Below, in pieces: positions 1 to 9,815 of a DNA stretch of 64,000 bases. Within the stretch, counting starts at the first letter, position 1. The number at the start of each line of letters is the position of its first letter. The position numbers and the translations under genes were made by a program. Below the pieces are notes generated by a model, which saw only the letters and a program-made list of their open reading frames with translations, was not told the origin of the DNA and did no database searches. The DNA is from Druceiella hillmani (taxonomy: Eukaryota; Arthropoda; Insecta; Lepidoptera; Hepialidae): positions 30,052,501 to 30,116,500 of the forward strand of contig JAYKKI010000008.1 in the NCBI GenBank assembly GCA_039881145.1, read 5' to 3'.

Positions 1-29
1 GATATTAGAATGTTAGCATCTACTTATAC

Positions 30-479
30 CAGAAGTTCCCAACCCGGGGGGCGCGCCTCCCAAGGGGGGCATAGAGAGATGTCAAGGGGGGCGGAAAGCG
101 TTTGTATTTTAGAAAGAAAAAACAAAAAAAATACAAATAACATTACAATGTGATGTTTAATTAACATGCATAAAATTAATGATATTAAATATCATATTCA
201 CTATTATTACCACAAACTTGCGAAAAATTTGACGTTTTGGTGTACATTTTTTGTTGAGAAATCAGTTTGAGTGTGTAAAATTATTGTGTCTCACTGTTAA
301 AAGGTAAGTTTGTGTATTTACAAACTTCAGTTACCATTTTTATTTAATTTACTATTTAATTTTCAAAGGGGGGGGGCATGAAAAAGTAAAGGGGGGGGGC
401 ATGAAAAAGTAAAGGGGGGGCATGAAAATATAATTTATAGTCCGGGGATCCTCAACAAAAAAAAGGTTGGGAAACCCTG
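30..479. mobile_element. hAT (Buster-type) MITE, copy 1
   Basis: Non-autonomous hAT-type element of 450 bp without coding capacity. It begins CAGAAGTTCCCAACC and ends GGTTGGGAAACCCTG, which are imperfect terminal inverted repeats. The 8-bp sequence ACTTATAC flanks it exactly on both sides (22-29 and 480-487), a perfect target site duplication. The duplication has TA at its centre (nnnTAnnn), the pattern described for the Buster group of hAT transposons rather than the Ac group. Two sister copies lie at 19347-19757 and 21955-22357. This copy differs by amplification of a G-tract unit near its right end (about 365-430). It must have been mobilised in trans by a transposase encoded elsewhere; none is visible here. 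Confidence 0.9.
365..430. repeat. G-tract short tandem repeat inside hAT copy 1
   Basis: A unit of about 23 bp (AAA, seven to ten G, CATGAAAAAGT) occurs nearly three times. The two sister MITEs have the unit once. The G runs could pair as a quadruplex, but this is inference. Confidence 0.8.
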
Positions 480-1024
480 ACTTATACCAAGGGGAAGGGT
501 CTGGAGGTGTCAACAGTTCAATATTAGCTAGTTAAGCTTAAATTAATGAAATAACAGAACTGATATATTAAGTGATATACGAACTAACTTTAGGAGTTGT
601 CTGATATTAATAAGTTCAATGGGGAAATATTCCCAAAATATATTACCAGTTTCAAAAATTAAAAAAAAAACACTTTTATTACAATATAACGCACAAAATA
701 ATTTTTGAAGCGTGCGGTTCACTCTGGATTCTAACTACCCCTTCAAAGGCGAAGGAAAAAAGGGGATGGCGAAATAAAAGTTATTGGTTTTAATTACAAT
801 ATATGTAATGTACAACAAAAAGTTACGGTTATTAAAACTTTAGTACTTATTAAGTTGAACGCCCCACGCGTTTATATTTCAGTAGTTAAACATACATTGT
901 AATTAAAACAAATAACTTTTACTTCAACGCCCTTGACTTTTAAAAGTTAGGTAGAGTCCAGGGTGGGATATACATATTAAAAATTATGTTATATGTTTTA
1001 GTTTACTGTAATAAAAGCCTGTTA
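480..1024. other. AT-rich non-coding stretch
   Basis: No gene, RNA gene or clear repeat seen apart from the target duplication at its left edge (480-487) and an A-run near 660. Confidence 0.5.
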
Positions 1025-1180
1025 TTAGGTTTCCGACCCCCAAAATGAAAAAAAAAACGGAAACTGTACAGAATCACTTCGTTGTCCGTTCGTCCGTCTG
1101 TTTAGCAAAGGAGTTTTTTTTTCAGATTGTTTTTGAGATTGTATACTGACGCATATAATCTTACATTGCTGTAAAATATT
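1025..1180. repeat. Possible LINE 3'-region fragment
   Basis: The stretch CCCCCAAAATG, an A-run, ACGGAAAC, then a sequence reading like CACTTCGTTGTCCGTTCGTCC resembles the 3' regions of abundant insect non-LTR elements, which I recall as 'acggaaccc...ggatcact..tgtctgtctgtc'. The match is from memory and decayed. A related stretch lies at 6258-6400. The 71-codon open frame across it has no recognisable protein. Confidence 0.3.
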
Positions 1181-1276
1181 TTTTGGTTCGCGAAACAAAG
1201 AGATATGACCATTTAAATCGTTTTTTCTGAATTCATACAATAGTCTTACTACTGTTCATCATAACCTAAAGGGTAC

Positions 1277-1342
1277 TTCCGATTCACCTATAATTTTGAA
1301 AATCTGCATTATGGGGATTTCAAAATTGTAGGTGAATCGGAA
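1277..1342. repeat. Imperfect hairpin
   Basis: Arms of about 25 nt (TTCCGATTCACCTATAATTT... and its complement ending GGTGAATCGGAA) pair with about one mismatch around a short loop. It may be a mini-MITE or a transcribed hairpin; no target duplication was identified. Confidence 0.6.
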
Positions 1343-1744
1343 TATATCTTATAATACAAATGAAAGGATAAATTAAAAAATTGATTATATCAAATTCTGT
1401 GCGGAATTATACACTTATATATAATTAGTTAGTTTTTACGCCTGTGAAAGATATAGAAATTAATATATTTACGTTGTGAAAAATTAATAATTGTAGATAG
1501 TTTATTTAGAAATACCATGTATCCTTAAATGTTTATAAGTACCTAAATATGTATGAAATCGTCGTATATTTTAGATAGGACGTATTTTTGAGATTCGTTT
1601 TTTTTAGTTTTTTTTTTAACTAATAATTTATTTTACTGTAGTCTTACAAATTAAACTTTTATCTAGAACCAGTAAAGCTTTAACCTATTTAGACGATGGT
1701 AATAACTAACGAAATTACATACATTTATCTTTCATATTTTTCTA
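1343..1744. other. AT-rich non-coding stretch
   Basis: Nothing recognisable; several T-runs only. Confidence 0.5.
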
Positions 1745-1890
1745 TCTATACATATAATAAAATGGTATGTCTGGTAATGGTATGGCCATGTCTGTGCGCG
1801 TATCATGCACAGAGCACTAGACACATATTTGAATGAAACTTTGCAGTTTTGGCTTGGTCAACATCCGCAATAGGGATTGTCAAAATTATT
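1745..1890. repeat. Possible short interspersed repeat of lepidopteran type
   Basis: Starts ACATATAATAAAATGGTATGTCTG and continues with GAATGAAACTTTGCAGTTTTGG, the layout (ATATTATAA... then 'gatgaaatttg') of the very abundant short insect repeats seen more clearly at 26258, 33926 and 51080. Decayed. Confidence 0.3.
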
Positions 1891-2099
1891 ACTCAGTTCT
1901 ACAGCTCCATAATTAAATAACAGATTTATACTTTATTAATTGATAGCAAAGTCTGTTTATTTTATAACCAACCAACTGGTTAGTTTTAGTTTTATAACCT
2001 CCACTAGAATGCAGTATTTATTTTATTTTTAAAACAAGTTTTTAATTTAACGCATTCATATTTACTTATCAACAACTACAGTATAATAATTCACTCCGT

Positions 2100-2584
2100 T
2101 TACATTACCACCTTTTCTAATGCCTCCCAGAGAAATAATTTTAAAGATCTTGAAATGTGTGCATATAGCGTAACTTTTTCTGCGCAAAGACCTAAACGTT
2201 TATAATACAAAACTATAGGAATATTTTGCATTCTTTCATTAACACATGTCAAAATGACATTCAATGCGAGCAAGTTGGCAACGAATAGGACATAGCTGCC
2301 ATAGAAGAGATAGTTATTAAAGCTAAACATCTCTCGATATAAAAAATAAGATAGACAGTTATGAACTTTTTTATACAACATTCATTAACCCCCACCACAA
2401 ACTGCAAAAGGACAGCGATTGTTCGTACCATGCCACAAAATTTGTTGAAATGCTGCCAAGAATGAAATGGGATACATTTACTGACATCTATACATACAAC
2501 AAAATTGTAGAATTTGTATGTCTGTATGTTGTAGACATTTACACAACAATTATTTAGAGATATAATAAAAGAAATAAAGCACAA
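2100..2584 (-). pseudogene. Two overlapping unidentified reading frames, membrane-like
   Basis: Two minus-strand frames overlap: an upstream frame of 107 codons (2584-2261) and a downstream frame of 93 codons (2381-2100). The downstream frame has a hydrophobic stretch (FYGSYVLFVANLLALNVIL) followed by CVNERMQNIPIVLYYKRLG, which reads like a membrane segment with a basic loop. Reading from the upstream frame into the downstream one gives a plausible continuous polypeptide if a frameshift is assumed. I do not recognise the family; a decayed chemoreceptor-like or transposon protein is possible but unsupported. No splice sites were assigned. Confidence 0.2.
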
Positions 2585-3556
2585 AAATATCCCCTTTGTA
2601 ATGTTTGTTGCTGAGTGTGTTTATTTGTAGCGTAAGAGCCACTGAAGGAACCTTCATGGTATTTTTAAGGTAATGTAAAGACTATGTTTTACTGCAATTA
2701 ATCCAATAGAAAAGAAGATATGGTAATTTTTAATTTCAAACAAAGCGGTCTACTTGAAAAAAAAGAAGATTATTTTATAATGATTATTACTTTAAATGTA
2801 TTTATAATAATTATTGATAATGTTTATAAATTTTAAAACATTTTGTTTTAACCGTCAATTTTGAAGTTAACAATATTTACCAAAGATTCACGTGAACGAA
2901 ATCACGAGGCAAAGTTAACCTATGATAAAATTGTTCACCTTCCATTTTATTTTCGACAGTTTTATTAGTAATTATATGAATAAAACATTTCAAGTGTAGA
3001 TTTACCTGTTAATTGCTAATTATACGAAATTTGTTTGAGTTACACCCACGTAACGGTGGGATGTTCGTTATAACTGATGGGCTCTGAGACATAACAAGAA
3101 AAACAAATTTCCACCCTTAAGTAGTAATAATTACATTCGACGACAGATTTTCCGCTGCGCTGAGTACCGTGTCTCGCCACTTGAAGTCATTTGTAATTGA
3201 TAAATTGTTTATTACAAACCGTCAATAACCACTTTGATAAATTACGTTGAAATCTAGTGCGTGTTCTCGTCTTAATGTGATTCAATTTACGTCACGAACT
3301 TTAGACATCTAAAAAAGGGGTATCAAAAAATGACGTCGAATATACGGGGCCTAATTCGCATAATTGGCCAATTAACGTCGTGCGGAACAGGCCAAAAATA
3401 CAGTCACCACTCGTACGTAGGGCTGCCAAAATCTGTTTTCAATTTGATTACGTATCATTTTTAAAAGCAATTTAGTGAAAATATCTGAAAAACAGAAGAG
3501 CTTTCGGTTTTAAGCTCAAGACATTTGTAAAATTATACCTCAAGTCAGTCCAGTGA
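2585..3556. other. AT-rich non-coding stretch
   Basis: No gene or repeat recognised. Several short near-palindromic AT tracts occur, e.g. around 2770-2830. Confidence 0.5.
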
Positions 3557-3650
3557 GAACTTAAATAAAGTAGAAATAATACTACATCACGTAGTTTCAT
3601 TTAATTGTGAACAATGAATTTCTACAAAATTAACGCCAAATATATTCAAT
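3557..3650 (+). mobile_element. Half of a Penelope-like palindromic element
   Basis: Starts GAACTTAAATAAAGTAGAAA and runs through the conserved ACTACATCACGTAGTTTCAT block into the family tail (TTTCTACAAAATTAACGCC, AAATATATTCAAT). This is the right arm plus tail of the family described at 15111, 44301 and 56361. The left arm and the hammerhead-like core are missing, so it is a 5'-truncated copy. Confidence 0.8.
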
Positions 3651-3730
3651 CAAGAAATATATAGCTAAAATCGATATTACAAAGAATTAAAAAACAATAA
3701 AAAGGCCCACCCCTTTTTAAAAGCCCATCC

Positions 3731-3762
3731 TCCTGTTATTGCAGGCAGCAATAACAGAGGAG
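3731..3762. repeat. Short hairpin
   Basis: CTCCTGTTATTGC and GCAATAACAGAGGAG form a stem of nine perfect pairs plus four after a 2-nt bulge, with a loop of about four bases. Confidence 0.6.
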
Positions 3763-4690
3763 TCTAGGAGGATTGCGGTTCCATACAGATTCGACACTCC
3801 GTTATCTCGGAAGGATACTCTTTCGACATTGACACATTGCATCAAGAATGCGCAGCTTCAACGCTATATTTACAGCACAGTTAATTTACTTCAAACATAT
3901 CCCGCATTACACTTCAATAGTAACTGTGGTCGCATAAATGGATGTTGTATTCACAGTGTTTTTCATAAATAGCAACATTGCTAAAAACCAGTTTCAACCC
4001 TACTGCTGCCACACTCAATGTACACACGCAGGCACACAGCAAGATTTAGTATCATCCAAATTACTCCCTCCAGAATGAGATAAACAAATCTACTCGTACA
4101 CCGGGGCACACGCGACTAAACGCACCCGCTCTCCCCGCGGCCATATCGCCCGTCCGCGTAATTGAATTGACCGTATGAAATATTATTATAATCGGAGTAG
4201 AGCCGGCGCCGGCCGGGATCGTTTGTTATTATTCACTCCATATGCTCTGACGAGATACGTTCGGTATACGGAGGTGGAATTATGATTAGTCCTTTGGGCT
4301 TTTCCATTAAACAAATCGCATTTCGTATTAACGGCACGTTGTGTTACCTGCTTGTACGGCAGCACTGGGACGATATGGAAAGCGTTTCTCTGAAACAATT
4401 CATGTTATATAGTGTTATAAGATTTAACATACATTTTTTATTTGAATAGACAATGGGAAACGCTTCCTAATAAATATTCCTTACACAAAGCTAATTGAAG
4501 AAAAGCTTAAGCCATCAAAAAAAAGCTCTAAAAGCAATATGTCATGATGGACATTGTTTAAATTGGGACAATAAAATAAAAACTTATTATTTTACTGCAT
4601 TGCAACAGCAAAGAACGTTATGATATTGAGGGACAGAAATATACAACGAAAACCAAAATCAATTTACAAACTTTGGTACACTTCATATTT
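3763..4690. other. Non-coding stretch with a CpG-rich patch
   Basis: Between about 4090 and 4220 the sequence becomes GC- and CpG-rich (CGCACCCGCTCTCCCCGCGG, GCCGGCGCCGGCCGG) against an AT-rich background. No coding frame is recognisable. A conserved regulatory patch is possible. Confidence 0.3.
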
Positions 4691-4699
4691 TTCCCCATT

Positions 4700-4882
4700 T
4701 CTGAGATATGGGCTACAAAAGCCACAGACAAAAATCGTATTGATGCCTTCAAGATATGGTGCTAGTTGCTGCTGTGTCTTGTGCTGCTCATCGGACCAAC
4801 GAGTTCATCATCAAAAAATCATCTGTCGTCTAAAGTTACCCGTCCGGCACTCAGATACTTCAGCCATGTTTTAAAAAAATCG
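4700..4882 (+). pseudogene. Non-LTR retrotransposon (LINE) reverse-transcriptase C-terminal relic
   Basis: From 4703 one frame reads EIWATKATDKNRIDAFKIWC, an in-frame TAG at 4763-4765, then about 40 residues ending LRYFSHVLKK. This matches the C-terminal end of many insect LINE polymerases, remembered as '..W.L.......IDAFE.WCWRR..RI.W..' followed by 'R......LRFFGHV.RR'. It lies after the RT catalytic palm, so no active-site residues are expected here. The copy is 5'-truncated and interrupted by a stop, so it is dead. The clade cannot be set from this length. Confidence 0.55.
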
Positions 4883-4987
4883 ATTCGATCGAAATTTTCG
4901 TAAATCTCTTTTGTGCAATCAAAAGCAAAAGCCATAAATCACGAGATAGTGGAGAAAAAAGTATGTTCGCGACCTTTGTTATTGAAT

Positions 4988-5510
4988 AAAAGTTATTCAA
5001 GAACTATTCCGTCTGAAAATTTTGATATAACACTTGCAATACCAAAATAACGAAGTGATAAGAAAAATTCTCCACTGGGTTTTTTTTTGTAAATAGTTTC
5101 TAATTCTGAAGTGAGTGGACTTTAAAGCACTAAACAAGAGAGACAGAAGCAACCAATAGTGCGTTAAAAGTACTACAAGTCCTTACGAGTATCTCACGCA
5201 TTTAAAGTGTCAGCGCAAAAAATATATCGTTTTGGAATAGTGATAAAACTACTTTAACTTTACGACATCTTGCAGTTAATTCAGTTTATTCGACCGGTTC
5301 AAGTGATTATCTCCCGTTATTTTTGGGGTAAAGTACAGCCCAAGGTTGCAAGATTTATATATTAACACATTGAGTGATTATCAAGTCGAAACCACAAAAT
5401 ATTATTTTGAGTCATTTTACTACAAACATTGGCAAATTGACAAAAACATAATAATCTATACGAATACCAATTTCTGCCAAATTACTTTATCCCTAAAAGG
5501 CGATATTTTG
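4988..5510 (+). repeat. Left arm of a large inverted repeat
   Basis: The 523-bp arm matches the reverse complement of 6639-7160 along its whole length with modest divergence. Anchors are AGTTATTCAAGAACTATTCC here and its complement at 7138-7158, and CTTTATCCCTAAAA (5485-5498) with its complement at 6650-6663. No protein is recognised within it. Confidence 0.9.
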
Positions 5511-6257
5511 TAAGTGTTAGTATGGTCTAAACCCCAACTATATGTCAACTACACAATAATATATCCTACAGATTATATTAAACATACGACGAGCGTCGTC
5601 ATTAAAATTTACTCACTAATTTTAAGGAGGACCTTTCAAGAGAAACTTAAAGACAGTATTCTCCTGCAAGAAGTCTTGTTATTTTCGAACGTTGTTAATG
5701 TTTTATTGATATAAAAGGCAATTCTGAAAGCGTGAGAAAATCTGCGGCGGATACGGCGCGACGCTCCTCGGACGCAAGGCGACCTGCGTGGCATTTATCG
5801 ATTCCGGTTACAACTGACTCGCGATATTGCTAACTTATGTTTGCTGGAATGCACGATGAATGTTTACTACATTTATTCCAATATGCCTCTGCATTTATTC
5901 CAATATACCACTAAGAAATTTTGTTAAGGACTTTAACATGAATCCCCGACCGTAATATATTTGTGTATTGCAATTATTAAGCGAGTACATAAACTGTCCC
6001 ATTGTGTAAGTAGGAATCAATTATAGTCGTGTTTTCCATTATATCAAGATTTAGGTATAATAATAATAATTAATTGTAATGATGAAAAAACCTCTAACAT
6101 GAGTGCTCATATCACAAATGGCATATTCGGTTTGATGGTGTTAAATATAAAGCAAAAGCACAGGTTTTGAGAAATCACTCTGCGCGAATGATCGTCATAT
6201 TCCGAGTTAAACAAATCTATACTTTAACAAAATAACATTTAGCGAAATCTGTGCCTT

Positions 6258-6400
6258 AAAAGGAAAAAAAAACAAAACCCTTAAAGAATCTTTTGCGCGC
6301 CCGTCCGTCTATAAACCCAGTTTCCTCAGGAACCGTTTTATGGTAGGAACTTCAAATTTAGCAAAGTGATAAAACATATTAATCCGTCTATAGTATGTAT
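6258..6400. repeat. Possible LINE 3'-region fragment
   Basis: An A-run and ACAAAACCC precede GCGCGCCCGTCCGTCTATAA, TTTCCTCAGGAACC and a decayed 'ggtaggaacttcaaattt' segment. This order resembles the tails of abundant insect non-LTR elements (compare 1025-1180). From memory only. Confidence 0.3.
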
Positions 6401-6402
6401 AT

Positions 6403-6514
6403 AGTTTGATTCTACTCGCACTCGCAGTTTGATTCTACTCGCACCCGCAGTTTGATTCTACTCGCACCCGCAGTTTGATTCTACTGGCACCCGCAGTTTG
6501 ATTCTACTCGCACT
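6403..6514. repeat. 23-bp tandem repeat, about five copies
   Basis: The unit AGTTTGATTCTACTCGCAC plus CCGC is repeated nearly five times with one or two substitutions per copy. Confidence 0.92.
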
Positions 6515-6588
6515 TAACAAGTTTTATTTTTAATATCAGCCCTAAGTTGAAAATTACTACATCTAAATTTATAATTCTCAATATTCAG

Positions 6589-6643
6589 AATTAAATGAAA
6601 CTACGTGGTGTAGTATTATTTCTACTTTACTTAAATTCAACAT
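6589..6643 (-). mobile_element. Penelope-like palindrome, outer arm fragment
   Basis: AATTAAATGAAACTACGTGG followed by TGTAGTATTATTTCTACTTT and ACTTAA is the outer 55 bp of the left arm of the palindromic family. It stops exactly where the right arm of the large inverted repeat begins (6639), so the two events share a breakpoint. No hammerhead-like core remains. Confidence 0.75.
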
Positions 6644-7160
6644 ATCGCGTTTTAGGGATAAAGTAATTATACAGAAATTGGTATTTATATAGATTATTAT
6701 ATTTTTTTAAATTGTCACTGTTTGTAGTAAAATGACTCAAAATAATATTTTGTGATTTCGACTTGATAATCACTCAATGAGTTTATATATAAATCTTGCA
6801 ATCTTGGGCTATAATTTACCCCAAAAATAACGGGAGATAATCACTTGAACCGGTGGAATAAACTGAATTAACTGCAAGATGTCGTAAAGTTAAAGTAGTT
6901 TTATCGCTATTCCCAAACGTTACATTTTTTGCGCTGCCTCTTTAAATGCGTGAGATACTCGTAAGGACTTGTAGTACTTTTAACGCACTATTGGTTGCTT
7001 CTGTCTCTCTTGTTTAGTGCCTTAAAATCCAGTAACTTCAGGGTTATAAACTATTTACAAAAAAAATCCCAGTGAAGAATGTTTTCTTAGCACTTCGTTA
7101 TATTGGTAATACAAGTATTATATCAAAATTTTCAGGTGGAATAGTTCTTGAATAACTTTT
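6639..7160 (-). repeat. Right arm of a large inverted repeat
   Basis: About 522 bp, the reverse complement of 4988-5510. Similarity stops abruptly at both ends. A transcript crossing both arms would fold into a long imperfect duplex. Confidence 0.9.
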
Positions 7161-8640
7161 GTTAGACGAGTACTCTACGATCTATCAAGAAAAGCTTAAT
7201 AATAGATATCGCATATTGAAATGTTTATATACTTCATGATGAAAGGAACATTCTGTGTTATATTACGTGCACTGGTGAGTGCCGTGAGCACCCGTAATTT
7301 GTCCAACGGCGAACTTAAAATTTCAATATCATGCCAAAATAATTAAAGAGTAAATAATGCGAATTCATATAATGAATTTGAATGGACATATATATATTTA
7401 TTTATCCAATAAATTCATAATATCTATCTGAAGACATACATTATGAATCTATTCAATTAATAAATGTGTTCGTGATAGTTAGAAAATAATCTTATTCTGT
7501 TTATATGCCGTAGTCTCAGTCAGATGTGATCATACTGACAACATATCGCTCGATCTTATGTCACATTAATTTTAGATGTTCCAACTTGAGATTTCAAATG
7601 AAACTGCAGTACAAATCTATTCCAAATGATATAACAAAAGTTAGTTAAAAGCTTTCCTATACCTATAAATTACAGCGAATTCTAAAATTGAACACAGCAC
7701 AACTTAAGTTTTCTTAAATTAATTTACAAACATCGCTCTTGTACATAACTCAAACTCGAGCCACGCGAAAAGGGATGTCTAAGAATACTTTGCATGTATC
7801 GATAAATATACGTCGATCTTAAAATAGACTGCAGCACGTACCGCATCAATAACGACTACTTGAGAAATGGTAGTCGATAAATTAAACTGATATGTTGCAC
7901 ACTTATAAACTTTTACATTTTAATACTCTTTCCGATTCAATTTGTTAGCAAGGATTCTAACATTGAATACCTCGTTCACATGAACAGTAGAATACATTGT
8001 TCCCACGAAAATAATACAATACATCATACTCATATGTATTGTATTTCGATTGACGGTCGCTTATACACCGGTATCAAGGATAGAATTAGAGACAACGGCG
8101 TATCGTCAAACTTTGAAAGTTAATCATTAAAAGTTAGCAGTATACTCGTACGACTAGTATCAAGAATTGTTTGCTCCATTATATCTAAAGCCAAACTGTT
8201 TAATTTTATTTCTTAAGAACTATTCCGTTGCTTAATTTATTTACCGTATACTTCTGTTTCGTTTATCATCTCCGATGAAGGGTACACGTGCTTACATGTA
8301 TACTTCGCTTTTTTTGACGATTTGGTTACGACGAATCTATAAAGTTAGCATTAACCATATTTTGGTTGAAATAATCGTGATGATCCTTGGTACAATTACA
8401 GTTCCGTTTATATTCTAGTTTGTATTTAGTTAAATTGCCTTTAATTAACTTTGTTATTAAAATTGCTTTAAATATATCTCAAAGACCTATCTCTCTTCTC
8501 TTGATACGTTTAATTTAGTTTACGCTGAGCTTTTGAGAGCATTTTGTTAAAATATTAGTATTTTAATAATAAACTTTTCTAAGTAAGCATCAAATCTAAT
8601 TAAATATAAATTACACGTTATTGACTAAGGAGGACAGGTA
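7161..8640. other. AT-rich non-coding stretch
   Basis: No gene or structured repeat recognised in about 1.5 kb. Confidence 0.5.
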
Positions 8641-8845
8641 CTAGATGATTTATTGAACAGCGGCAGCGTGCTGTACGCTTCACGTTTTCATTAAACTTGC
8701 GCCAAGTAGACTTTATAAAGTATGTAACACTCCGCGCCGCGCCGGTCAGCAGCTGAATTAGCTCGTAGCATCTTGTATTTAACGTAGGAAGTTCACTTAG
8801 TAAACGGTAGAGACTACTCCGCCTTAAAGGTGATTACTCACTTTA

Positions 8846-9134
8846 GTCTACTCGCTAACTTAGACGCTGTTCTTTAGATCTGGCTATTACTATAAACAGC
8901 GTAATCTACTCGCTAACTTAGATGCCGTTTTTAGATCTGGCTATAACTATAAACAGCATAGTCTACTCGCTAACTTAGATGCTGTTCTTTAGATTTGGCT
9001 ATAACTATAAACAGCGTAGTCTACTCGCTAACTTAGATGCTGTTCTTTAGATCTGGCTATAACTATAAACAGCGTAATCTACGCGCTAACTTAGATGCTG
9101 TTCTTTAGATTTGGCTATAACTATAAACAGCGTA
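8846..9134. repeat. 58-bp tandem repeat, five copies
   Basis: Five head-to-tail copies of about 58 bp, each starting GTCTACTCGCTAACTTAGA and ending ATAAACAGCGTA. Copies are about 90-97 percent alike by eye. Each contains GCTGTT and, about 30 bases on, AACAGC, so every unit can form a small hairpin. A short CpG-rich segment (CTCCGCGCCGCGCCGGTC, about 8730) lies just upstream. Confidence 0.93.
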
Positions 9135-9316
9135 TGACTATCTATACATAATACCACGCTATCTCCGACAGTAGAAGAGCAGACAGCGGTAATGGAGCAT
9201 CTAATTACTCAGTTCTGATATAACATTACTTGCCCTTTTCTCGAACATATATGTCTTACTACATATTTGTCAGTTATTAAGGTTTTTGAGTGTAGATGGC
9301 GAATAGGTTGAGTGGT

Positions 9317-9406
9317 CTGGAGGAGGTGGGGAGTGTGGGAGAGAGAGAAAGAGAAGATATGGGAGTGTAAGAGAGAGGAGACGAAAGAGCGAGGGAAAGA
9401 GAGAGG
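9317..9406. repeat. GA-rich low-complexity tract
   Basis: Purine-only runs of GAGAGAGAAAGAGAAG type. The 64-codon minus-strand frame across it is a low-complexity artefact. Confidence 0.85.
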
Positions 9407-9749
9407 CTGCTAGATGGAAAGACTGACAATGACACAAAAAGATTTGAAACCAGAAGTTTCACTTCAAACACTCGTGGCGTCCGCGCTCCCTTTTTCTACT
9501 AGCCTACTTTAGTAAATCTTGGATCTAATTAGCCACGGCTAACTAAACACCAATTAATTATTTGCTATTCGTTAATTCTAGTAAAATATTCTAGACATAA
9601 CTAGCGCGTCTTGCACAGACAAAGTAAATATAAGACATAATATATTCAAATGATAGTTGCAATGATGTTCCATAATCCAAAGTCAGATTTCACAATTTTC
9701 AAAACTAAATTTTTAGTATACAAAATACAAAAGGTGAAAATTAATATTT

Positions 9750-9815
9750 CATAAATAATGTTCACACTGATTAAAATTAAACTAATAATATTAATCAGTG
9801 TGAACATTATTTATG
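9750..9815. repeat. Perfect 24-bp hairpin
   Basis: Bases 9750-9773 (CATAAATAATGTTCACACTG...) are the exact reverse complement of 9792-9815 with an 18-base loop. Perfect pairing over 24 bp implies recent origin or selection. It may be a mini-foldback element or a small-RNA precursor. Confidence 0.9.

Larger units (their letters stand above)
5511..6638. other. Spacer of the large inverted repeat
   Basis: About 1.13 kb lies between the arms. It holds a short CpG-rich patch (about 5727-5810, with GCGGCGGATACGGCGCGACG), a possible LINE 3' fragment (6258-6400), a 23-bp tandem array (6403-6514) and a Penelope-like arm fragment at its right edge. No transposase frame is visible, so if the whole is a foldback element it is non-autonomous. 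Confidence 0.6.

Noticed and set aside
6403..6514. CRISPR-like array
   Set aside because: The 23-bp units are directly adjacent with no spacers, and the DNA is eukaryotic; it is a tandem repeat.
9277..9471. Serine/leucine-rich 64-codon minus frame
   Set aside because: Produced by the GA-rich low-complexity tract.
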